A stretch of DNA of 64,000 nt from Chlorella sorokiniana (taxonomy: Eukaryota > Chlorophyta > Trebouxiophyceae > Chlorellales > Chlorellaceae). Each line of letters starts with the position of its first letter. Position 1 is the stretch's first letter. Positions 1 to 10,187 of this stretch are shown one piece after another. A model generated the notes under the pieces. That model worked only from the letters and a program-made list of their open reading frames with translations, searched no databases and was not told the origin of the DNA. A program made the translations under genes and the position numbers. The stretch covers positions 248,001 through 312,000 of the forward strand of contig CP084617.1 of assembly GCA_025917655.1 (NCBI GenBank), read 5' to 3'.

Positions 1-123
1 CATGCCCCTGCAGGCCTGCCCTGCCTCCATGCACGACCCGCGTAAGGCGCAGGAGTCGCGCAGGCAGGCAGGCAGGCAGGCAAGGGTGCAGCCCCGGGGA
101 TGATGCAGGAGCGTGGGGCTCAC

Positions 124-3100
124 CCGTGGCAGCGGCCTGCTCTGCGGCCAGCGCCTTCTCCGCCTCCGTCACCTGCTTCTCCAGGGTCAGCACATCGTTC
201 TTGAGGGACTCCACTGCGGCGAACGAGACAGGAGGGCAGCGAGGAAAGATCTTAAACAAAGGGGGGCGCTGGTGCTGGGGCAGCGGGGTGAGGCAGCAAG
301 CAGGCAGGGGCGGCAGCTGGGGACCACGATGCGGTCTCACGGCGGCATCACAGCCACGTGGCATAGCAAGTCCCCCAACAGAGTGAGGAAGAAGGGAGGG
401 GAGCGCACCCGTGGCGTTGGCCGTGCGCAGCTCGCCCTTCAGCCGCTCCACCTCCTGAGCACTGCGCGCCAGCTTGGACTGCGTCTCCGCCAGCTCAGCC
501 TGCCGAGGAAAGAAAGAACATAATAGATGGGTGGTTGAGGTGCATGTAGTGATGGTGGTTGGTGCAGGGTATGGGGTGTGCGATGAGAGAAAGCCAAGCC
601 CCTTGGGCGGCAGCTGGGCTAAGGGTGATGTGAGGCGGATGGCAAGCAGATGCTGATCAAACAACCGCCGTCCAACACACAGCACGACAAACGCAAGCGG
701 CAGAATGATAATCACAGCGGGCAAGCAAGCAGAGGCGGCGGGGGCACAGTTGGGAAGGCGCTCACTTCCAGGGAGGTGATGCGCTGGCGCTCCGACGCCA
801 GCTGGGACGCCACGTCTTGGTACTGCGCGTCGGCCGCGGCACGCTGCGCGGCCGCCTCGTCGGCTTGCTTCTGCGGGGGACAGTTGCAGGGCAGTCGACG
901 GATGCATGTACGAATGCAGGGCGCCAGCTGCAACCACCAGCAAGCTCTGGCCAGGCGCAAACGCGGGGGCTGGCATCACGGGTCGGTCGGGAGGCAAGAA
1001 AGCGCAGCATTGCGCGGCACCAATCTCCTGCATCCTTGGCGTCGCCCTCTGCAGCTCTACGCACTCAGCGGCGCACACGACCCTTGCGTTTTGCACTGGT
1101 GAGTGCCCTCTGGCAGGCCCAGCCGGGGCAGCCCGCTCAGCGCTCCCCCAACCCCCTCCCACCTGCGCCTTGACAGCCATCTCCGCCGACTGCAGCTTCA
1201 TCTGCTGCAGCGCCTCCTTCAGGCCCAGCGTCTCGCGCCCCAAGCGCTCATACGCCGCCCCTTGCCGCTCCGCGGACTCGTTGGCGGCTGCCAAGCGCGA
1301 CTGGAGGTCGGCAGCCGCCGCCTCCAGCTCGGCCACGTTGGACTGCTCGTCCTGCAGGGGAAGCAGGGGGGGGGTGTTAGGGAGGGCGGCGTGTGTGTTA
1401 TTGGTGTAAAGGACGAGAGGAGTGCGGAGAAGGGAGGAAGGCTGACAAGGGAACCCTGCTCGCCAGCCCCGGCCACACGAAAGAACACCACAAAGTAAAG
1501 AAACACATGATGCCCGCCCCCCCCCCCCCCTTCCCCCACACACAAACACACACCACACACACTTCCACCACCACCAGGCACCCACACCGAGACACGCCCA
1601 CCCACCTGCAGGTCCTCCTGCAGCGCGGTGTTGCGCGCGCCCAGGTCGGCGGCCGAGCGCAGCGCCGCCTTCAGCTCGTCCCGCGTGGAGCTCGCCTGCT
1701 GGCCCAGCTTCCTGGCGAACTCGCGCTCGGTGGCCAGAGAAGCGTTCACCTGTGGGAGAGGGTCCAGACGAGGATGAAGATGAGGAGAAGAAGTGGATGA
1801 AGATGGGCAACGCAGGCAAGCGGGGGGGAGGGGGAGGAGGGCGGTGAGGAATGGACAGAAGGGCGCTCGCCTCACAGCCAGCCAGCAAGCGGCCGGGGCG
1901 GGTGGGCCGGCCGGCTGGCGGCGTTCGGAGCGCAGCGGCCACAGCGATGCACAAACAGCACCATAGCGCAGCGCGGCACGACCACAGCGTGCGCAGCATG
2001 GCCACATCGCGACCGCAGCGTTTTTCCCACCTCATCCAGCATGCGCTGCAGCTGCTTGGCCTCCTCGTCAGCAGCATACTTGGCGGCGCGTTCGGCAGCC
2101 AGGGCCTCCGCGGTGGCCGCCGCTTCCTGCAAAGCAAAGGGCAGCAGCGGCGGCGGCGGTGGGCAGGCGGCGGCGGCAGGGTGCTGAGCAGGCGCTGGCA
2201 TTCCTCTGTAGCAGCAGCACTCCGATCGCACTGCAGGAAACAACTCCCGGCGCGGTTTCCGCCCGCCGCAGCTGGCCTCTGCTGCGGACCCCGCCACCGC
2301 GCCTTGGAAACAGCACAGCTAAGCAGGACAACCACCGTCCCCGTCGCCACCGCCCCGCCCCGTGCCTGCTTCACTGCCTCCTTCAGGCGCGTCTCCGCCT
2401 CCAGCGCCCGCTCCACCAAAGACTTCTCCCTGCTCAGCGCCTCCTTGGCCTGCTGCTCCAGAGAGATCTGCGGGGGTGGGGTGGGGTGGGGGTTGAAAAG
2501 AGCGCGTGTGTGGTGATGGGGTATTGAGGGTGTGCGTGTGTGTGCGTGTGTGCGTGTGCGATGCTGGTGGCGCAGTGGACGCAGGATGAAGGAAAGGGGA
2601 CAGCACAAGTCAAGCACGTCATGAATGCCCCCGCCCTCCCCCACCCCACCCCACCCCAACCCCCCGCCTTTACCCCATCCCCCACAGCCCCCGTTTCAGA
2701 CACACACAACAAGCCCGCCCCTCCCGCACCTGGCGGGCCGCAGACTCTGCGGCGGCGGAAGCCTCGCGCCGCAGCTTCTCTGCCAGCTCTTGCTCCCGTG
2801 CCACCGCCTCCTTCACGGTGCCCAGCTGGGTCTCCAGCTGGCTCACCGCGCTGCGCTCTGCAACAGAAGGGAGGGGCGGGGGGACACAAGCACAGCAGGC
2901 AGGTGAGCAGGGGCTGGGTGCATCTGTGTGTGTTGTTTCTTGTTGTTTTTTGTTGGTGTTTAGGGGGAGGGGGCCAGGCTGGCATGCAACACCTCCACAC
3001 CGACCCAGGCGGTGCAGCGCTCACCGCTCTGCAGCTTCTGCTGCAGCTGCTCCTCCGACTCCTGCGCCTCCTTTTTCTGGATGGTCAGGTATCCCGCGAG

Positions 3101-3918
3101 CCCGCCCGCCGCCAAGATGCCCACAAGGTTCAGGGCAGCCAGGCCGCTGCCGCCCACCTCCTCCTCCTCGGCCACCGCGGCGGCGGCAGGCTCGGGCTCC
3201 CGAGCGGGGGCCGCCTCAGGTGGCTCAGGCGCGGCAGGGGGAGCCTCCACAACCACGGCGGGGGCAGGGGCGGGGGCAGGGGCAGGGGCAGGGGCGGGGG
3301 CAGGGGCGGCGGGGGCTTCCTGAGCGGGGGGCCGGGCGGCGGCGGCGGCGGCGGCGGCCTCGGCTGCCCGCTGCCGCTGCGCCTCCAGCTCCTGCCGCAC
3401 GCGCTGCAGCTCCGCGTTTTGGGCCCGCAGGGCCTGCAGCAGCTCAGAGCCGCCGCGGGGCTCCTCCGTGCGCGGGGCCACGGGTTGCTGCGACAAGGGC
3501 GGCAGGTGGGGCGTCAGGCACCACAAAGGGGTCCCACAGGCCACCGCGCCCCCTCCACGCTGCCAAGGCCGGTGCAGTGCGCCACGCAGCAGACGCGTTC
3601 TGGCATGCCTCAATGCGCTGGAACCACGGCGGCCAAGGTTTGCGCGCGGCAAGGGGTGCCCCTGGCTGCAGCCCCACCTCGGGCGACGACGTCAGCGAGG
3701 GAGCTTGGCGCCGCGCGCCTCCAGCAGCCGCTGCAGCTCCGCTGCCTGCTGCTGGCTGGCCGTGCCCAGGCCGGTTGCGTCCGCGGGCAGCGGGTGCAGC
3801 GCCTGCATTGAAGGGCCAGGCAGGCACGGTCTGCGCGAGGGCAAGCGGCGCGACGGCGGCAGCTGGCAGCGGCGGGCAGGGAACCTGCCACGGCTACTAC
3901 CGGTCTGGGGCTGCTCAT
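124..3918 (-). CDS. Membrane-anchored long coiled-coil protein, MFP1-like (3' end outside window)
   Basis: Nine exons can be placed on the minus strand, from 5' to 3': 3487-3025, 2857-2730, 2467-2375, 2126-2031, 1749-1606, 1351-1163, 870-766, 499-409 and 213-124. All have GT-AG ends and compatible phases. The first of these holds a short coil (ALRAQNAELQRVRQELEAQ), a Pro/Ala-rich linker, one hydrophobic segment (GLAALNLVGILAAGGLAGY) and then the start of a coiled coil that fills every later exon with Glu/Lys/Ala/Gln heptads. An upstream exon at about 3690-3918 reads like a plastid transit peptide and ends in another short coil, but I could not fix its frame or donor. One membrane anchor followed by a long coiled coil is the layout of plant MAR-binding filament-like protein 1, a thylakoid-associated protein. 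That assignment is by architecture only. The protein continues beyond the left edge. Confidence 0.6.
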
Positions 3919-4754
3919 CGGTGCTACAATTCGAAATGTGCGAGGTTGGATCGCGGCTACGAAAGCAATGCCAGCCCTGCAGAAGGTGAGGGCTCATGCC
4001 AGCACACACACCAAGCTAGTGGCAGCCAGGGCGCCTAGGAGGGCTCCACGCCAGGGCATTGCAGCTGCCAGATGGTGCACTTCAGATTTGGGCCGATGCT
4101 GAGCCCGGACGACCAGGCACCGAGGCCTGCTGGCCCCTCCATGCTGGCCGGATAGCCTCTGCCCCGGCAGGCGCAGAGCCTGTCCCTGCATCGAGGCAAG
4201 CATTGTTGTACAATGGCAAGGTTGCGGGCCAGCTGCCTCGCCCTCATCTCGGATGAGAGGGCTTGCAAGCAAAGCAGACGCAGCATGCTTGCGGGGCTCG
4301 GAGACAGTGCTTGATTGGGGTGCGCCTGCCTAGACCGAAGATTTCGATCCAAGTCCCTTCAACCCCTCAGCCTGTGGGGCCGACACCCCAAGTTTCGCTC
4401 CCGCTCGTCTGCCGGCCGCTCCTGCGCTGCACATCGTGCGATCGCTCCGTCTCAGGCAAGTCGTTCAGCCATCAGGCATTCCAGCTCTTGCTGCTTTGTT
4501 CTACGCTCAAGTACCGTCGGTCACCGTGCAAGCGGGCGCCCAGCCACCCCAAGCAGACGTGAAGTTGCACGAAACTGTTGAAGGGTGTCGTTCGGAGCGT
4601 GCGTCGACGCCAAACCGGCCTCCTGCCGCTCAGACCAAGTCTGCAGCTGGCCGCCCAAGCGCTGTGCCAGCGCTCGAAAAGGTGTCCGCGCTGCCCTGCG
4701 TGCAGTTTGCATGGCTGGCCTAAACCGGCCTATGAATTGAGTTTTTGGGACGCA
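3919..4754. other. Intergenic, divergent promoter region
   Basis: About 0.8 kb separates the minus-strand coiled-coil gene from the start codon of the plus-strand deacetylase gene. Open frames here show no recognisable protein and no convincing splice pattern. It presumably carries both promoters and 5' UTRs; I see no clear TATA box. Confidence 0.5.
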
Positions 4755-7700
4755 ATGGACGATACAGGGCCGAATGCAGGGCCAGGGGTGAGTCAGGACA
4801 TCTTGCGACGCCTGCGGCACCACACACTTATGAGCGGCAACCGCCTCCCTGCCTGTGTCGACCACTGCGCGTTGTCCCCTGCATGCATTGAATGTTGCTT
4901 GCAGCTCACACTTGACACCCATTCCTGCCACCGGCTGCAGCGCAAGAACCGGGTCGCATACTTTTACGATCCCGACATCGGCCAGTTCTACTATGGTGGG
5001 TGTGACCTGGTGTGCTCTTGCTGCCTGCCCGCCTGCCTGCCCGCCCGCAGGCTGCTGTGTGCTGGTCGCTTGGGGCGTGCAGCGCTGCGCTGCAGCGGGT
5101 CGGCGCAGCGCACGTCAGCTGCAGTCCAGACCGCCCGCCTCCCGCGTGCCCGCTGCAGGCCAGGGGCACCCCATGAAGCCGCACCGCGTGCGCATGGCGC
5201 ACAGCCTGGTGCTGCACTACGGGCTGTACAGCAAGCTGGAAGGGGTGCGTGCTGCTGGCTGGGGGCCGCCGGCTGGGCGCTACCAGCCGGGTGCCGCCGG
5301 CCGGGTGCTGGCCCCAGCTCCGACAAATGTATGCAGTGCGCTCGCAGGCCTTGAATCGTGTCCAGCCCCTCCTCCCTTTGTGAGCGCTGCCTGCTGCCCG
5401 CCAGCTGCAGCCCCGTGGCCCCAACACCGCCACGTGTACCGCTGTGATGCCATGCAGTACTACACGCCGACGCGGGCCACCGCCGAGGACATGGCGGCCT
5501 TCCATGCGGAGGACTATGTGGAGTTCCTGCAGAACGTGTCCCCGGACAACGCGGTGGGTAGACCCGTTGTGGGACAGGTGTTGGCCGGGAGAGCATGGCA
5601 GCGCCGCACAGCAAGGCAGCAGCACGGTTGCAGACACGCACGAGGCAGATGCGCGGCATCGGTGCGGCCGAGGGTGGATGGGAACGCAAGGAGCTGCGTG
5701 CTGGGTTACCCGCTCGCTAGAATGCATCGCGGCACCGGCAGAATGCAGCTTGCGGTCAAGAGTGCGAGGGCCATGGCGGCTGACATGGCGCTGATGTCAT
5801 GCAGCTGTGTGGGCTGTACCTTACCGCTCGGTTTGATGCATTTCCGCCTCTTGCTCACCGTCCGTGCAGTCTCAGTTCAACCGAGAGCTTCGGGAGTATA
5901 ACATGTATGAAGATTGCCCCGTGTTTGATGGCCTCTACCAGTACTGCCAGGTGGGAGCTAAATCGTACTGCGGTACTGCAGCCGGATGCCCGTTGCCCCG
6001 CCGCTATGCCGCCCGTGGTTGCCTGCTTCCCTGCTTTGCGTGGGCCTCCACCTCGGCGAGCCGGCGGCGCATCTCAGCTCTTCTCTGTCCTTTCGCTGGC
6101 GGCTGGGCCGCAGATTTCTGCGGGGGGTCGCTGGGTGCCGCCGTCAAGCTCAACTACCAGACCGCCGACATCGCCATCAACTGGGCTGGAGGGCTGCACC
6201 ACGCCAAGCGCTCAGAGGCCTCAGGTGGGTGGGCTGCCTTGGGAGGTTGTGCTTTTGTGTGTTTGTGTGAGTGTACTTGTGTGTGTGCGGTTGTGTGTGT
6301 CCCACGGTGCCAGGCCTGCTGTCGAAGTTGCAGCTGGTCCTGCCGGCAGCTCATCCGTGGCTTGCACCCCCTCCAGCTGCGGCTGCATACCGTAGTTCTT
6401 CCATTTCGTACCGCAGGCTTCTGCTACGTCAACGACATCGTGCTGGCCATCCTGGAGCTGCTCAAGTACCACCAGCGGTGCGTCCAGCTTCCGCCCAGCT
6501 TCTTGCCAGCGTTGACCTGCTGCCCACCGCCCTGACTGCAGCTGTCCCGGGCCCCGGCCCACCCACACATGCAACCCTCCCGCAGCCCCTTTTCTCCTCT
6601 GCCCTCCTCCCAAGCCCCTTCCATCCTACCGTGCCATAATTCACTCTGCCAGTGCCGTCTTTCCTCGTTTCCCCACTCCTTCCAGAGTGCTCTATCTGGA
6701 CATCGACGTGCACCATGGCGACGGCGTGGAGGAGGCTTTCCTCACAACCGACCGAGTGATGACGGTCAGGTGGGCCGGCCGACCAGCCCGGCCTCCAGCT
6801 TGCGCTGGGGGCAGCAACGGCCGGCAGGGAGGGGCTGGACTGAATGGGCAGGTGGCTGGCAGGCTGGGCGTGCAGCAGCAGGGGACTGACTGCATCGCTG
6901 GGCAGCGCGTGGGGGTCCTGGCTGGCGCCAGCCGCTTCCCCAACAACTAGCCGTTGCTTCGCAGCCGCGACCACCCCCCACCCTGCTCGCCGCCCTCTGC
7001 CCGACTATCGCTGCCGCGCCGCTTGCCTGCCGCACCGCAGCTTCCACAAGTTTGATGGCAGCTACTTCCCGGCACTGGCGACGTCGGCAACATGGGCCAC
7101 GGTGTGTGCTGCTGCGTCCTCGGGCTCATGCTGCCAAGCCATAGGCACATGTGGTGACTCAGCGCTGGGTTCCACAGTGTGCACGCTGCGTGCCTGTGCA
7201 TGGGACACTCCCATGCTTCAACCCTGTTGGCTGTGCAGGCCAGGGACGTGGCTACTCTCTGAACGTGCCGCTCAAAGACGGCATCACAGGTGTGCCTCGC
7301 TGCCGCGCATTCTCAAGCCGCCGCTCCCGGGTTCTCACGCTGCCACACCAGGCAGCCGCGCCCTGACCGCGCCCCCTTCCTGCCAGCCTCGTCTTCCGGC
7401 TGACAGTCACCCAGCGCCGCTGCTCGCGGGCCGACGCTCATGTTCCGTCTGCAACCCATGCTTCCTCCCACTCCCGCCATGCCCTCGCTCCTGCAGACGA
7501 GGCCTACCACTCCCTGTTCAAGCCCATCATGAGCAAAATCATGGAGGTCTACCGGCCAGAAGCCATCGTGCTGCAGTGCGGTGGGTTCCGTTTCGGAGCG
7601 GCGGCGGTAGCGCACACCCGGCACCGTGCATGGCGACCGCTCTGCCAGGCTGCCCTGCTTCACCTCGCAGCTCGAGGGGGCGTGCTTGACTGCGCATTGC

Positions 7701-10187
7701 GTCAGCCTTGCCTCAGCCCTGGAAGCCGCCCAGAAGCTGCCCGGCTCATCGATGCAGGCACCGACTCGCTGGCGGGCGACCGCCTGGGCGTGTTCAACCT
7801 TTCCTCTGGCGGCCACGCCGCCGCCGTGTCCTTCATGAAGGGCTTTGGCCTGCCGCTGATGCTGCTGGGCGGCGGCGGCTACAAGATCATCAACGTAGCG
7901 CGCTGCTGGGCCCTGGAAACCGGTGCGGCGGCAGGCGGATTCCCCTGGGGGGCCGCGCTCCTCCGCATGCGTTGCCGCAGCTTGCTTGCAGTGCATGTGC
8001 GGGATACGCCGCGTGGCCAGGCAGTGGCACGACCTCCCCTGCTGTGCTGCCTGGTGTCCAGGACCGTATCGCCGGTACCGCCGCAGGCCTGGCGGTGGGG
8101 GCCGACATGGAGGAGCAGCTGCCGCCCAACGAGTACTACGACTACTATGGGCCAGGTACCCTTGCAGTACCAACATTGCAGTACCATTGTACGGTACCGA
8201 TCCAGAATGCTCAACCCTCAGTCTGGCCTCCTCACCTTTCCGTTCTGCTCTCACTCTGCTGCTGCAGTCGGCTACAAGCTGACGGTGCAGCCCAAGCTTG
8301 GCTTTGACGATCGCAACTCCTCCGAATATCTGGACGGGCTCAGGTATGCGCTGCGTGCCTGCACGTGCCTGCTTGTCTGATTGCAGTGCCTGCCAGGCCG
8401 CCGCCTCCACCCTGCCAGCCGCCCAGCCCCCGCTGCCACCTCTGGCGCCCCCCCCGCCGCAGGAGCACGATCCTGCAGCGGCTGTCGCAGCTGCAGGGCC
8501 CGCCCTCGGTGGGCTTCCACGAGCGGGCGCCAGATGGCATGGAGCTGGACGACATGCAGGTGCCTGGTGGTGGTGGGGGATAAAGGACGTATCGCCTGAT
8601 TGCTTGCCTGCATCAGGCCCCCCGCTGCTCCTCTTCCCGTGCGCTTCTGACAGCTGCCACTGCCCAGCTCCGGGCTAAAGGGTCACAATGGCGGCACCGC
8701 TGCACCGAACTTGGCCCTCCTCCTGTCCGCCCGCCCTCCGTCGGCACGCCTCAACCGCCCCCTCGCTCCCTTCCCCTGCTCACCGACACGCAACGGCACG
8801 CGCACCTCTCCCCTTTCTCGCGTGCAGCAGCTGAGCATGCAGGATGCAGAGGGGCGCTCCCTGGCCGGCTGTGGGACGGTGAGCTGGACCCGGAGGGGGA
8901 CCAGGAGGAGGAGGGCAGCCCGCGGCGGCGGCCCGACATCAGCAGCAGGTGGGCGTCTGTGGAAATCCCTGTTGGCGCGTGTGTGTGGGTGTTTGTGTGG
9001 GTGGGTGATGGGCCATGCAGTGTGGCTGAGGCAGTGCGGATGTTGAGTGTTGAGGCGGGAGGCCCCCAGGGCGTGAACGGGAGCCCACCCGCCCCGCCAG
9101 CACCCCACAGGCCGGGCCGCCGCTCTGCCGCCGCCTGCAGGGACCCGCGGCTGCAGAACCCTCGCTCACCCAGCATGCTCCGCCCCGCTCGCCCCCGCGG
9201 CTGGCCGACGAAGCCAGCGGCGGCGCGGCGCCCGTCGATAGCTCGCCCCAGCCGCAGCACACGCAGCACACGCAGGGCACCCAGGCCACTCAGGCCACTC
9301 GCAGCAGTCTGGGCACTCAGGGCACTGCAGGTGGGCCAGCGACAAACCGATCCCGTGCCCCCTGCCCTTCCGCTGTGCCGCGTCGGAGGCTTGCTTCGGG
9401 CCTGCTGCTCCAAAGCAGTTTTTGTTTGGTGGAGGGGGCGGGGGCAGCGTCGCTGCAGACACTCGTCGCGCCGTGAAGCTGTTGCTGCTGCCCAGCGATG
9501 ACATTGCTGCTTGCTCGCTCAGCACCGCTCACTCCAGTATGCTCTGAGTATGCCCTGTCCCCCGGCCTGGCCACCCCTCCCACCCCCGCAGGCGGCAGCG
9601 GCGGCAAGGTGTGCTCCAACTGCGGCACCACGACCACGAGCAGCTGGCGGCGGGACCCCGACACGCACGCTGTGCTGTGCTCCGCCTGCGGGCAGTACAA
9701 GAAGCTGAACGGCACCAACCGGCCCGTGCGCCTGCGGCAGCGGGCGTCGGTGACGGGCGACGAGCCGCGGCTGTGCACCCACTGCGGCACCACAGACACG
9801 TCCAACTGGCGGCGGCACCCGTCACGCGCAAGATGCTCTGCAACGCGTGCGGTGCGTCTCTTTTGCCTTCTTTGTTTATGGTTCTATTTTCTATGGGGGG
9901 GAAGGGAACGGGGCCCAGAACCATGGCCGATCCATGCATGCTGGCATGTGCCGCTGCCGGAGCCACCCCTGGCGCTGGAGGAAACTACCCCTGCCGCTGC
10001 CTGATGCAGCGCCTGCGCCGCCAATAATGCAACTCCCCTTTCCTCTCCTCCTTGCGCAGGCAACTACATGAAGCTCCACGGCGAGATGCGGCCGCTGGGG
10101 GCTGGCAGCAGCGGCCCCGGCGGCTCCTCACTGCGCAGAGGCAGCGAGGAGCCTACGGCGGGCGGCGGCGCGGTCTCACAGCGGTGA
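4755..10187 (+). CDS. Class I histone deacetylase fused to two GATA zinc fingers
   Basis: Exon 1 (4755-4787) begins [11 protein letters not shown] and joins in phase to 4941-4995 ([19 protein letters not shown]). Later exons give the whole RPD3/HDA1-superfamily class I core: [50 protein letters not shown] (zinc-binding Asp and His), [24 protein letters not shown] (third zinc ligand) and [16 protein letters not shown] with the catalytic Tyr. It should remove acetyl groups from histone lysines in the nucleus. After ELDDMQ, acidic and Gln/Thr/Pro-rich exons (about 8826-8950 and 9103-9329) lead in phase into an exon from about 9593 with finger 1 (CSNCG...CSACG, 18-residue spacing) and finger 2 (CTHCG...CNACG), then a last exon at about 10061-10187. 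The phases support one fused protein. Single missing bases seem to lie in the G run near 6125, at the CCCGG near 7072, and inside finger 2 near 9828. Exon boundaries around 8560-8950 are uncertain. Confidence 0.88.
9593..10187 (+). other. Paired GATA zinc-finger region of the deacetylase gene
   Basis: Two C-x2-C-x18-C-x2-C fingers. Finger 1 reads [16 protein letters not shown] then VLCSACG. Finger 2 reads [16 protein letters not shown] then, after a one-base frame offset, [10 protein letters not shown], and continues across an intron into [13 protein letters not shown]. The basic tail after the last Cys pair is typical of GATA DNA-binding fingers. The exon starts in the phase left by the upstream Gln/Thr-rich exon, so it belongs to the deacetylase transcript rather than to a separate gene, unless an unseen promoter lies between them. 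Confidence 0.75.

Noticed and set aside
60-84. CAGG tandem repeat as a regulatory element
   Set aside because: It is a short simple repeat inside an intron flank; nothing supports a function.
9593-10187. GATA fingers as a separate small gene
   Set aside because: No start codon with a fitting phase lies before the finger exon, and the upstream Gln/Thr-rich exon joins it in phase.
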